The notes beneath the pieces are model-generated. The model saw nothing but the letters and a program-made list of their open reading frames with translations. It was not told the origin of the DNA and did no database searches. DNA of 40,897 bases, taken from NCBI GenBank assembly GCA_018267675.1, contig JAFDYA010000032.1, positions 1 through 40,897 on the forward strand. The letters run 5' to 3'. This stretch comes from Bacteroidota bacterium. GTDB taxonomy: Bacteria > Bacteroidota > Bacteroidia > Chitinophagales > Chitinophagaceae. The position numbers and the translations under genes were made by a program. How positions within the stretch are numbered: position 1 is the first letter of the stretch; every line of letters starts with the position of its first letter. Of this stretch, positions 25,368 to 33,571 are shown piece by piece.

Positions 25368-27176
25368 TTATGCTTCTGCTTTCAGCATTTTTGCATACTT
25401 GGTACGATCATTTTCATCCAACATTATCTTTCTAAGCCGGATGCTTTTAGGCGTCACTTCAATGCACTCATCTTGCTGAATGTATTCCATACATTCCTCC
25501 AAGCTCATTTGGATTTTTGGTGTGATAGAAGCAGCACCATCGGAGCCAGAGGCGCGGTGGTTGGTCAATTTTTTACCTTCAATTGCATTTACATTGAGGT
25601 CTCCTGGTTTAATGTTCTCGGCTACAATCTGACCAGCATAAACTTCCTCTCCCGGATCTACAAAAAAGGCACCACGATCTTGCAATTTGTCAATTGAATA
25701 GGCAGTTGTTGGTCCGGTGAACTTTGAAATCAATACCCCATTGTTCCGGCCTGGGATAGTTCCTTGCCAGGGCTTATACTCATGAAAACGGTGTGCCATT
25801 ACAGCTTCACCGGCTGTTGCTGTAAGCATTTGTGAGCGCAAGCCAATCAAACCTCGTGAAGGCATATCAAATTCCAAATGCTGCATTTCTCCCTTTGTCT
25901 CCATGATAGTCATCTCACCCTTTCGTTGCGTCACTAGGTCAATCACCTTGCCTGAAGACTCTGCTGGTACATCCACTACCAACAGTTCATACGGCTCGCA
26001 TTTCTTCCCATCGATGTATTTCACAATTACCTGTGGCTGCCCAACAGTGAGTTCATATCCTTCCCGGCGCATTGTTTCTATCAACACTGAAAGGTGCAAG
26101 ATTCCTCGGCCAAAAACCAAAAATTTGTCTGCATCATCCGTATCTTCCACACGTAGAGCCAGGTTCTTCTCCAATTCTTTATTGAGTCGATCTCGGATAT
26201 TTCGGCTGGTTACAAACTTGCCTTCCCGACCATAGAATGGAGAATTATTGATTGAGAACTGCATGTTCATTGTTGGTTCATCAATCTCGGTTGGTGGTAA
26301 CGCCTCCGGATTATCAAAATCAGCAATTGTCTCGCCAATTTGGAAATCCTCAATTCCCACCACAGCGCAGATATCTCCTGTTTGCACCTCACTCACTTTC
26401 TTCTTGCCCATACCTTCAAAAACGTATAGTTCCTTCACCTTTCCACGAACAAAGGAACCATCCAATTTGCAGAGCTGAATATTCTGTCCCTCCTTAATTG
26501 TTCCACGTGTAACCTTGCCCACAGCAATACGTCCAAGGAAGCTGGAATAATCCAATGAAGTAATCTGAAGTTGGAGTGTCCCCTCCGCTTGAGTCGGTGC
26601 TGGAACTTTAGCAACTATCATATCCAATACCGCATTGATATTGTCTGTTGGGGTATTAGTAGTATTGTACCAACCTTGTTTTGCAGAGCCATAAAGAGTT
26701 GGGAAATCCAATTGTTCTTCAGTTGCATCCAATTGGAAGAAAAGCTCAAATACGGCATCATGTACCTCATCCGGGCGACAATTTGGCTTATCTACCTTAT
26801 TAATGATAACAATAGGGTGCAAACCAAGATTCAAAGCTTTTTGCAATACAAACCTAGTCTGCGGCATTGGCCCTTCAAAGGCATCTACCAACAATAGAAC
26901 CCCATCTGCCATCTTTAATACACGCTCCACTTCCCCACCAAAATCGGCGTGACCAGGTGTGTCAATTACATTAATTTTGGTATCACCATAGGTCACCGAA
27001 ATGTTCTTAGATAGGATTGTAATGCCCCGCTCTCGTTCCAAATCATTATTGTCCATGATGAGCTCACCGGTCTCCTGATTATCTCTGAAAACTTTGGTAG
27101 CATGAATGATTTTGTCTACCAGAGTAGTCTTACCATGGTCAACGTGAGCAATGATTGCGATGTTTCTAAGCTGCAT
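25368..27176 (-). CDS. typA: Translational GTPase BipA/TypA
   Basis: A 602-residue translational GTPase. G-motifs are AHVDHGKTTLVDKI (10-23, G1), the switch I block ERERGITILSKN (G2), DTPGHADFGGEVERVL (G3) and NKVDKP (G4). EF-G-like domains III and V and the BipA-specific C-terminal domain follow; GLIGLRSQMLTATAGEAVMAHRF and RKIMLDENDR are characteristic. BipA binds the 70S ribosome near the A site and assists ribosome assembly and stress or low-temperature translation. TACCTTCG, a one-mismatch -7 element, lies about 65 bp upstream. It is transcribed convergently with msrB and separated from apaG by 106 bp. Confidence 0.97.
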   Translation of the reverse strand: MQLRNIAIIAHVDHGKTTLVDKIIHATKVFRDNQETGELIMDNNDLERERGITILSKNISVTYGDTKINVIDTPGHADFGGEVERVLKMADGVLLLVDAFEGPMPQTRFVLQKALNLGLHPIVIINKVDKPNCRPDEVHDAVFELFFQLDATEEQLDFPTLYGSAKQGWYNTTNTPTDNINAVLDMIVAKVPAPTQAEGTLQLQITSLDYSSFLGRIAVGKVTRGTIKEGQNIQLCKLDGSFVRGKVKELYVFEGMGKKKVSEVQTGDICAVVGIEDFQIGETIADFDNPEALPPTEIDEPTMNMQFSINNSPFYGREGKFVTSRNIRDRLNKELEKNLALRVEDTDDADKFLVFGRGILHLSVLIETMRREGYELTVGQPQVIVKYIDGKKCEPYELLVVDVPAESSGKVIDLVTQRKGEMTIMETKGEMQHLEFDMPSRGLIGLRSQMLTATAGEAVMAHRFHEYKPWQGTIPGRNNGVLISKFTGPTTAYSIDKLQDRGAFFVDPGEEVYAGQIVAENIKPGDLNVNAIEGKKLTNHRASGSDGAASITPKIQMSLEECMEYIQQDECIEVTPKSIRLRKIMLDENDRTKYAKMLKAEA

Positions 27177-27282
27177 TTGTGTTTTAAAATATACCGTCTA
27201 TTGCCTCGACACGATTTATGTAAAGCGCATAAACGGGGCGCGAAGGTACGTATATTTTAGGAAAAGTTCTTTCTAAGGAATT

Positions 27283-27678
27283 TCAATTCATCTTGAAAGG
27301 TGCAATAAGCTGAAATTCAGGAATCTGAACGATCATAGCCTTCTTGTTGTACAAGTTCTCCATCTTGTAGCTCCCCGACATCTTACCCATGTCAGTACGC
27401 AAACTACAGGCCGACACATATTGATACGAATTTCCTGGCTCTATTACTGGCTGAAGCCCCACTACTCCCTCGCCCTCCACCTCTCTATAACTTCCATTAC
27501 TATCATATATATGCCAATGCCGACGCAACAACTTTACCGGCATGGTACTAAAATTTTCAATAGTGACCCGATAGGCAAAAAGATATTCACCGGAAACCGG
27601 GTTGCTCTGCTTTTCTTGATAAAAGCATTCAACGGTTATACTGATGCCGTCAGTTACTTGTTGTACTGGTACTGCCAT
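27283..27678 (-). CDS. apaG: ApaG domain protein (DUF525)
   Basis: A 131-residue protein of the ApaG/DUF525 family: VQQVTDGISITVECFYQ, then YLFAYRVTIENFS, VKLLRRHWHIYDSNG, VEGEGVVGLQPVIEPGNSYQYVSAC and MSGSYKME, all in the usual order of this fibronectin-III-like fold. ApaG is linked to Co2+/Mg2+ resistance in enterobacteria, and the domain also occurs in eukaryotic F-box proteins; its biochemical role is unsettled. It begins 39 bp after recX and is likely the last gene of an mnmG-recX-apaG unit. Confidence 0.93.
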   Translation of the reverse strand: MAVPVQQVTDGISITVECFYQEKQSNPVSGEYLFAYRVTIENFSTMPVKLLRRHWHIYDSNGSYREVEGEGVVGLQPVIEPGNSYQYVSACSLRTDMGKMSGSYKMENLYNKKAMIVQIPEFQLIAPFKMN

Positions 27679-27717
27679 TCTTTTTGTCTCTCAAATCCAA
27701 ATATAGTACAATGATGA

Positions 27718-28176
27718 TTACGCCATCAATTCTTTCAAAACTTCGTTGACTAGCTGTGCTTCATATCCTTTCTGCAATAAAAACCGGAACGCCTTCTGAT
27801 ACTTTTTGAAATCGTTGTATTCCCTTTCTAAACTTTCCAATTTCCGACTAGCTAACTGTTCTAATACACCATAGTAATCATTTGTGTTGATTTCAGATAA
27901 TGCACGTGTGATCAGAAAAGGAGAGATTTGACGAAGCCTTAATTCCTGAGTTATTTTTACTCTACCCCATTTTTTTATCCGAAACTTGCCCCGTGCAAAT
28001 GCCCTTGCGAATCGTTCCTCGTTGAGCAAATCTTGTTCTATCAATAAGGCGATTTGATTTTCTAGTGCCTCAAACCGTACTCCCAACTCCAATAACTTGT
28101 TCCGCACCTCCTGGTGGCAGCGCTCTTGATAAGCACAATATCTTGAAATAGAAGGTAGTAACTCCATTGTATTCAT
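27718..28176 (-). CDS. recX: Regulatory protein RecX
   Basis: A 152-residue RecX-family protein made of three-helix repeats: CAYQERCHQEVRNKLLELG, LIEQDLLNEERFARAFARGKFRIKKWGRVKITQELR, and KRLL-type C-terminal repeat FKKYQKAFRFLLQKGYEAQLVNEVL. RecX binds RecA filaments and restrains recombination. Its ATG overlaps the mnmG stop codon as ATGA (28173-28176), so translation is coupled to mnmG; no recA is nearby. A second in-frame ATG three codons later is possible. Bacteroidota RecX proteins are often not beside recA, as here. Confidence 0.92.
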   Translation of the reverse strand: MNTMELLPSISRYCAYQERCHQEVRNKLLELGVRFEALENQIALLIEQDLLNEERFARAFARGKFRIKKWGRVKITQELRLRQISPFLITRALSEINTNDYYGVLEQLASRKLESLEREYNDFKKYQKAFRFLLQKGYEAQLVNEVLKELMA

Positions 28177-30041
28177 CTGCCCATATTAACCAATAGTATC
28201 TGAACATCCGTAGGATTAATCCCACTTATACGACTAGCTTGGCCAATTGTCCTCGGGCGAATCTTCTCTAATTTCTGACGCGCTTCAGTACCTAGTGCCG
28301 TAAGCTTAGTAAAATCAAAAGTCTCAGGTATATTCAAAGCATCCAAGCCTAGAAGGCGCTCAGCAAGTACCTGTTCCTTCTCAATATAGGTCTGATACTT
28401 CAACTGAATCTCCGCTTGTTGTAACGTCAAGCTATCAAAATCTTCTAGTAACTCAGCTATCTTCGGTACTCCTTTAACCAAATCATCGATACCGATACCT
28501 GGCCGTAGAATAATCTTAGATAATTTGGTCTTCTCGTTAAGCGGGGCCGATCCTTTTTCAGCAAAAACCGGATTAACTTCCTCCGGGACAACGGAACATT
28601 CCTCCAATCTTCGCTTTACAGCCAATACATCAGCCTCTTTGGCTCGCATACTTTGATACCGCTCTTCGGAGGCTAAACCTAATTGGTATCCGATTGGTGT
28701 GAGGCGTAAATCTGCATTATCCTGCCGAAGTAGTGTCCTAAATTCGGCGCGGCTGGTGAACATACGATACGGTTCATCTGTCCCTTTATTGATCAAGTCA
28801 TCAATCAGCACCCCGATATACGCCTGATCTCTCCCCAGAACAAGCGGCTCTCGTTCCTTAACCAATTGATGCGCATTAATTCCCGCTATTAGACCCTGAC
28901 AAGCAGCCTCCTCATACCCAGTAGTGCCATTGATCTGCCCTGCGAAGAATAAGCCTGCTATCAGCTTGGTTTGCAAGGTATTCTGTAACTGTGTAGGTGG
29001 AAAATAGTCGTACTCAATTGCATAACCCAACCTGAAAAAACGACAATGCTCAAAACCACGAACTGCCCGAAGTGCTCGTACTTGGATTTCTTCGGCTAGT
29101 GAAGTACTGAACCCATTGACATAAATCTCCACAGTATTCCAGCCTTCCGGCTCCACAAAAAGTTGATGACTTTCCTTTTCTGCAAAACGATTGACTTTAT
29201 CTTCTACACTTGGGCAATATCTAGGTCCGGTACCTGAAATATCGCCATTGAACATTGGAGAATCCACAAAACCTTCTCTTAGAATATCGTGCACCCTTTG
29301 ATTTGTGTGCGTAATCCAACAATGTCGTTGTCTTTTAGGGTCAATTGTATGGTCATTCAAAAAAGAAAATCCTACTAGCTCTGAATCCCCTTCTTGAATT
29401 TCCATAACGGAATAATCAAGCGAACGACCATCTATCCTAGGTGGTGTACCTGTCTTCAGCCGAGCACTTTCAAAACCAAGGGTCACCAACTGTTCGGTAA
29501 TCCCGGTTGCCGCTTTCTCTCCAATCCGCCCGCCTTTCTGTTGCTTCCGGCCAATATGAATTATCCCGTTTAAGAACGTGCCATTTGTCAATACCACCGC
29601 CTTTGCAAAAATCTCATGACCCATTTGTGTCTTCACCCCCTTCACTGTTCCACGTGAAACAATCAACCCTACCACCATGTCTTGCCAGAAATGGATATTT
29701 GGATTGCCCTCCAAGGCCTCCCGCCAAGCCGCAGAAAACATCATCCTATCGTTCTGACTACGTGGGCTCCACATGCCCGGACCCTTACTCCGATTGAGCA
29801 TTCTAAACTGAATAGTACTCTTATCCGATACTATCCCGCTCATCCCACCAAGCGCATCAATTTCACGTACGATTTGCCCTTTAGCTATACCTCCCATTGC
29901 CGGATTACAACTCATAGTACCAAGCTGTTGCAAACTCATGGTAATAAGCAATACTCGAGAACCCATAGTTGCAGCTGCATGGGCTGCTTCACAACCAGCG
30001 TGTCCACCACCTACTACAATAACATCATAATCCGAAAACAT
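28173..30041 (-). CDS. mnmG: tRNA uridine-5-carboxymethylaminomethyl(34) synthesis enzyme MnmG (GidA)
   Basis: A 622-residue FAD enzyme. From the N-terminus: FAD dinucleotide motif VIVVGGGHAGCEAA (7-20), SCNPAMGGIAKGQIVREIDALGG, the GTFLNGIIHIG segment, the RLKTGTPPRI loop, GYAIEYDYFPP and GLFFAGQINGTTGYEEAACQGLIAGINA, and a helical C-terminal tRNA-binding domain with SRISGINPTDVQILLV. With MnmE it modifies wobble U34 of several tRNAs. I start at ATG 30041 because MFSDYDVIVVGGG aligns with family N-termini; the frame stays open 39 codons further but would run through the upstream terminator. recX follows with an ATGA overlap. Proximity to the origin candidate (3 kb) recalls the gidA-oriC linkage of other phyla. 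Confidence 0.97.
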   Translation of the reverse strand: MFSDYDVIVVGGGHAGCEAAHAAATMGSRVLLITMSLQQLGTMSCNPAMGGIAKGQIVREIDALGGMSGIVSDKSTIQFRMLNRSKGPGMWSPRSQNDRMMFSAAWREALEGNPNIHFWQDMVVGLIVSRGTVKGVKTQMGHEIFAKAVVLTNGTFLNGIIHIGRKQQKGGRIGEKAATGITEQLVTLGFESARLKTGTPPRIDGRSLDYSVMEIQEGDSELVGFSFLNDHTIDPKRQRHCWITHTNQRVHDILREGFVDSPMFNGDISGTGPRYCPSVEDKVNRFAEKESHQLFVEPEGWNTVEIYVNGFSTSLAEEIQVRALRAVRGFEHCRFFRLGYAIEYDYFPPTQLQNTLQTKLIAGLFFAGQINGTTGYEEAACQGLIAGINAHQLVKEREPLVLGRDQAYIGVLIDDLINKGTDEPYRMFTSRAEFRTLLRQDNADLRLTPIGYQLGLASEERYQSMRAKEADVLAVKRRLEECSVVPEEVNPVFAEKGSAPLNEKTKLSKIILRPGIGIDDLVKGVPKIAELLEDFDSLTLQQAEIQLKYQTYIEKEQVLAERLLGLDALNIPETFDFTKLTALGTEARQKLEKIRPRTIGQASRISGINPTDVQILLVNMGR

Positions 30042-30045
30042 GCGG

Positions 30046-30053
30046 CAAATATA
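30046..30053 (-). promoter_or_regulatory. Possible -7 element immediately before mnmG
   Basis: On the minus strand, TATATTTG (30053-30046) matches the -7 consensus exactly but ends only four bases before the mnmG ATG. Initiation here would give an almost leaderless mRNA. TTTA lies 21 nt upstream inside the terminator stem-loop of the preceding gene. It may be a chance match. Confidence 0.3.
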
Positions 30054-30061
30054 CAAACACA

Positions 30062-30093
30062 AAAAAAGGGTTGCTAAAAAGCAACCCAAAAAA
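30062..30093 (-). terminator. Intrinsic terminator of the T9SS PA-domain gene
   Basis: GGGTTGC (30068-30074) pairs with GCAACCC (30081-30087) around a six-base A/T loop, with a run of A on the plus strand on the left (T7 on the minus strand after the stem). It lies 25 bp past the stop of the 30112-32019 gene and before mnmG. Confidence 0.9.
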
Positions 30094-30111
30094 ACAAAAT
30101 CAAAAATTAAC

Positions 30112-32019
30112 CTACTTCCTAATAACAATCTCCCTAATCGCTGAACTACCGTCAGCAATGATCAAAAGATGATAAATACCGGAACTCAAACCAGATGTTG
30201 GTATGGAGACCTTATCAGTAGAAAGACTACCACGATCTAACTTATACACTAACTTCCCGCTAACGTCTAACAAACGATATTTCACATCCTTCATCGTGCT
30301 GTTAAACTTAGCATCAACTGTAACCATGTCAGTTGCCGGTACTGGATATACAGCAAATACACCCGGCTCACCAATATGACCAACTGCACCGGGAGGAGGC
30401 GTCGTATTCACCTTATTCTTAGAAAGATGCAAGGCTACCGCTGGTGTATAATAGAAACGATCAAAGAAAGAAGAATCCACATAATAGCCATTACCCGCAA
30501 ATGGGAAAGTCACAATAGCATTGGTAGACATTGGCAAACTTGTATAGAAATCTGTGTACAACGCCATTGGGTGTTCTTGATAACCAAAAACTTGACTTTG
30601 TTCATAGGCTCTCGTAAAATAACTAATGCTCTCATCAACACCAACAAAGGTATTCATGGTGCCTTGAGCAAGAGTTACGTACCATGAATTACTATCCAAA
30701 ATACATGGTTTAGATGGAGTAACAACGTCACGAATATTCAAGGTAATATCACCAAAAACTGAGTCGGCTGTGGTTAAGGGTGTTTTAAATCCATATCCTA
30801 CTAGTTTCAATTCTGGAGCTTGAATAAATGAATCTAATACTCCACCGTTTGAACCATCACTCCATTTATAGATCAAACCATAAGTCTCTTCCCCATCCAA
30901 AGTAGGAACACTATTCTTACTAAGTGAATACTGAATCTTACGTGCTGCATAACCACCATCGGCAACATAATAAACAGGTCCTAAACTAAAATCAGTGGTC
31001 ACATTAGCTGGTTGAATACTCAACGATACACTTGGCCGACCTTTCACAAAATCGTAGTTGCTCTTACAGAAAATTGAATCACTTACCGTCATTGTATTCT
31101 GATAGACATTATCTTCCGGTGTTGCATCCGGACCAGGATAATTAATCCGATATTTATAAGTAAATGTACCTGTAGTAGTTGGTGCTGGTAATGAATAACT
31201 TGTTGTTGAACCACCAAAACCAAACTTTACGGAATCTGAAGGTGTAATAGATGAAACGGAATAACCACCGGTATGTACTGTTGTGCCGCTACCACCAGTC
31301 GGTGTCCATATTACTGAATCTGATACCGCAACACTTGTCTCGGTACTTGTACCAAAATTTATAATAGCTCCGGCTGTAAAATTCTTATACGGTTGACTTG
31401 ACGCTCCCTTAGCTAATTGAGCTTTAGGAATCACCATTGCGTGTGGGGCCGATTGGTAACCACCTAACAAAGCCAAATCATGTGCACCACCCAAGTTCCA
31501 AGAACCAAGGGAAACTGTTACTGTTTGTGCCGCAAGTAATGCATTATTTATAGCCTGCCCATCCACATCAGAAACCATCACAACCGGAATATTCACATTA
31601 CCTGTACCGGTATTCCCCATACCAACTGGACCACCGGAAATATTATTCACGATAATGAGCGCAATTGCCCCGGCATTTTCTGCATAATCGGCCTTTTGCC
31701 TAAAAGTTGCACTACCGCGAAACAACAAACAAACCTTCCCATTTACAGCCGCAGCGTTAGTTAGAGGATTAATAGCTAAGCTATCAATACCGGCAACGAC
31801 AGGTTGATTGATAATAGGTACTACAGCTTGGTCACCCCAAGGTGCAATTGTAACCTTCTTCATACCACTGAGGCTCGCAGGTGTATTCACCGAAAAACGT
31901 GCTGCAGCTAGATTTGTCTTGATCTTGCTATCAGACATGGGCTGGTTCTGTGCTTGTACTAGCGGTGCAAACAACGCTGCTGCCAAAACCATTGAAAGCG
32001 ACGTAAAAATTCTTTTCAT
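30112..32019 (-). CDS. T9SS-exported protein with protease-associated (PA) domain
   Basis: A 635-residue exported protein: signal peptide MKRIFTSLSMVLAAALFAPLVQAQ (1-24); a PA domain at about 60-175 with VNGKVCLLFRGSATFRQKADYAENAGAIALIIVN and NVNIPVVMVSDVDGQAI; a long beta-rich middle with PKD/adhesin-like strands; and a T9SS sorting tail from about 555 (VYPVPATDMVTVDAKF ... LLDVSGKLVYKL ... GIYHLLI). No protease catalytic residues are visible although PA domains usually accompany peptidases, so it may be a binding or adhesion protein on the cell surface. Two sets of promoter-like bases precede the ATG (see 32038-32067). Terminator follows directly. Confidence 0.85.
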   Translation of the reverse strand: MKRIFTSLSMVLAAALFAPLVQAQNQPMSDSKIKTNLAAARFSVNTPASLSGMKKVTIAPWGDQAVVPIINQPVVAGIDSLAINPLTNAAAVNGKVCLLFRGSATFRQKADYAENAGAIALIIVNNISGGPVGMGNTGTGNVNIPVVMVSDVDGQAINNALLAAQTVTVSLGSWNLGGAHDLALLGGYQSAPHAMVIPKAQLAKGASSQPYKNFTAGAIINFGTSTETSVAVSDSVIWTPTGGSGTTVHTGGYSVSSITPSDSVKFGFGGSTTSYSLPAPTTTGTFTYKYRINYPGPDATPEDNVYQNTMTVSDSIFCKSNYDFVKGRPSVSLSIQPANVTTDFSLGPVYYVADGGYAARKIQYSLSKNSVPTLDGEETYGLIYKWSDGSNGGVLDSFIQAPELKLVGYGFKTPLTTADSVFGDITLNIRDVVTPSKPCILDSNSWYVTLAQGTMNTFVGVDESISYFTRAYEQSQVFGYQEHPMALYTDFYTSLPMSTNAIVTFPFAGNGYYVDSSFFDRFYYTPAVALHLSKNKVNTTPPPGAVGHIGEPGVFAVYPVPATDMVTVDAKFNSTMKDVKYRLLDVSGKLVYKLDRGSLSTDKVSIPTSGLSSGIYHLLIIADGSSAIREIVIRK

Positions 32020-32037
32020 TGGACAAAATTATTTTGA

Positions 32038-32067
32038 TAAAAATAAGGATTATTTCACACAACCAAA
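32038..32067 (-). promoter_or_regulatory. Promoter for the T9SS PA-domain gene
   Basis: On the minus strand, TTTG (32067-32064), 18 nt spacer, TATTTTTA (32045-32038), one mismatch to TAnnTTTG. Predicted start is near 32031, leaving a short leader. TAATTTTG, an exact -7 match, lies four bases before the ATG but lacks a -33. Confidence 0.4.
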
Positions 32068-32085
32068 AACTTTTTAGGCAAAATA

Positions 32086-33096
32086 CTAAATTAGGCCAGC
32101 CGCTCGACTAATTTCCATCATCCGGTCAATAGGACGTTTCGCAGCAAGACGTAAATCCTCATCCATTGTAATCTCAGGAACTTCATTCTTTAAGCAGAGA
32201 TACAACTTCTCCAAGGTATTCAATTTCATGTGTGGGCAATCATTGCACGCACAGGCATTATCAGGTGGAGCCGGTATCAAGACCTTATTAGGTGCTTGCT
32301 GCTGCATCTTATGAAGGATACCCGCTTCTGTAGCTACAATAAAGGAACTGGCTGCATCATTCACAATAAAGGAAAGCAACTGCGAGGTGGAGCCAATAAA
32401 ATCAGCAATGCGTAAAACAGCCTCTTCACATTCCGGATGGGCAATAAGCTTTGCTTCCGGATGCCTAACCTTTAATTTAGTTATCTTCTCAACGGAAAAC
32501 AATTCATGTACCATACACGCACCATTCCATAATACCATATCTCTACCCGATTCCTTCTTTAACCAAGCTCCAAGATTCCTATCCGGCGCGAAAATAATCT
32601 TCTGATCCTTCGGTAATGAATCAATTATCGCCTTTGCATTTGATGAGGTACAAATTATATCACTCAAAGCCTTCATCCCGGCAGAGCAATTAATATAGGT
32701 CACTACTGTATGATCCGGATGACGGGCTTTGAACGACTGAAAAAGCTCCGGAGGGCAACTATCACTCAACGAACAACCAGCGTTCAAATCCGGTAACAAC
32801 ACCTTCTTGTTTGGATTAAGAATCTTTGCCGTTTCGGCCATAAAATGAACACCAGCAAAAACTATGACTTCAGCATCCGTCGTTGCCGCTTTTTGTGCCA
32901 AACCTAAACTATCACCAATAAAATCAGCAATATCTTGGATATCCGGTTCCTGATAATAATGGGCAAGAATTATCGCATTCTTCTCTTTTTTTAGTTGAGC
33001 TATCGCATCAAACAAATCAAGCGATGGATCGATTGCTTCATTAAAAAAACCATCTCTTGCTACCGCTTTATCTCTTTCCAAGAAATTCACACTCAT
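32086..33096 (-). CDS. nadA: Quinolinate synthase A (4Fe-4S)
   Basis: A 336-residue Nad[24 protein letters not shown] (42-64, substrate loop), [29 protein letters not shown] (Cys108/Cys114), NGACMVHE (Cys194), AHPECEEAV, and a C-terminal [10 protein letters not shown] block (Cys282/284/287). Three cysteines hold the 4Fe-4S cluster whose free iron site dehydrates the intermediate. It condenses iminoaspartate with dihydroxyacetone phosphate to quinolinate in NAD synthesis. nadB and nadC are not adjacent. The gene is the first of the minus-strand block left of the origin candidate. It is 66 bp upstream of the PA-domain gene in transcription order. Confidence 0.96.
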   Translation of the reverse strand: MSVNFLERDKAVARDGFFNEAIDPSLDLFDAIAQLKKEKNAIILAHYYQEPDIQDIADFIGDSLGLAQKAATTDAEVIVFAGVHFMAETAKILNPNKKVLLPDLNAGCSLSDSCPPELFQSFKARHPDHTVVTYINCSAGMKALSDIICTSSNAKAIIDSLPKDQKIIFAPDRNLGAWLKKESGRDMVLWNGACMVHELFSVEKITKLKVRHPEAKLIAHPECEEAVLRIADFIGSTSQLLSFIVNDAASSFIVATEAGILHKMQQQAPNKVLIPAPPDNACACNDCPHMKLNTLEKLYLCLKNEVPEITMDEDLRLAAKRPIDRMMEISRAAGLI

Positions 33097-33169
33097 AAAT
33101 AATGACTCAAAAATTTTTTAAAAAACAAGCTACCACCATTAGGAGTGTTGACCTGTTGAAATAAAATTG

Positions 33170-33570
33170 CTATTCACAAGGCAAATTACTGCTTTTCAAT
33201 TTTTCCAATGATGATTCTCGTTTTCTCCCCAGACAATAGCTCAATAAACAAGGTATTTCCACAGTTTTTTGTGGATTTGTGTATAGCAACGCTCGGGATA
33301 AAATTTAGCCTGTGTATTTGCATCAACCCTGTTGATAATTATTGATTCTTGTGGGGAAATTGACTATCAAAAAACACCGACCGTACCGGTGAATAATTAT
33401 CCACTTCATCCCGCTAGGTTTTCCTAAGCTTTATCCACTATTATTCACAGTTCTTTAAGTTTTATTTTAAAAACTTGAGTTGCTTGCTTGAAATTAATAA
33501 GGAAATACTATTAAATTGTTTGGTAAAATTATATTTCTTTTTATCTTGGCAATTAATAAAGCCTTCTAGT
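33170..33570. other. Candidate chromosomal replication origin (oriC): DnaA-box cluster plus AT-rich region
   Basis: A gene-free interval holding several 9-mers close to the DnaA box TTATNCACA: TTATTCACA at 33441-33449 (perfect), TTATCCACT at 33431-33439 and 33397-33405 (one mismatch), CTATTCACA at 33170-33178, and CTATACACA on the minus strand at 33278-33286 (one mismatch each); ATTTCCACA (33255-33263) is weaker. The first three share orientation and lie within 53 bp. A very AT-rich stretch follows at 33450-33570 and could be the unwinding element. The position coincides with the end of a long minus-strand gene block and an apparent change in G/C skew. mnmG lies 3 kb away. Confidence 0.6.
33519..33549 (+). 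promoter_or_regulatory. Promoter for the 33572 gene
   Basis: TTTG (33519-33522), 19 nt spacer, TATCTTGG (33542-33549), one mismatch to TAnnTTTG. Predicted start is near 33556, a leader of about 16 nt. It overlaps the AT-rich part of the origin candidate. Confidence 0.4.
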
Positions 33571-33571
33571 A

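Noticed and set aside
30042..30158. 39-codon N-terminal extension of MnmG
   Set aside because: It would read through the intrinsic terminator of the upstream gene; family N-termini start at the ATG at 30041.
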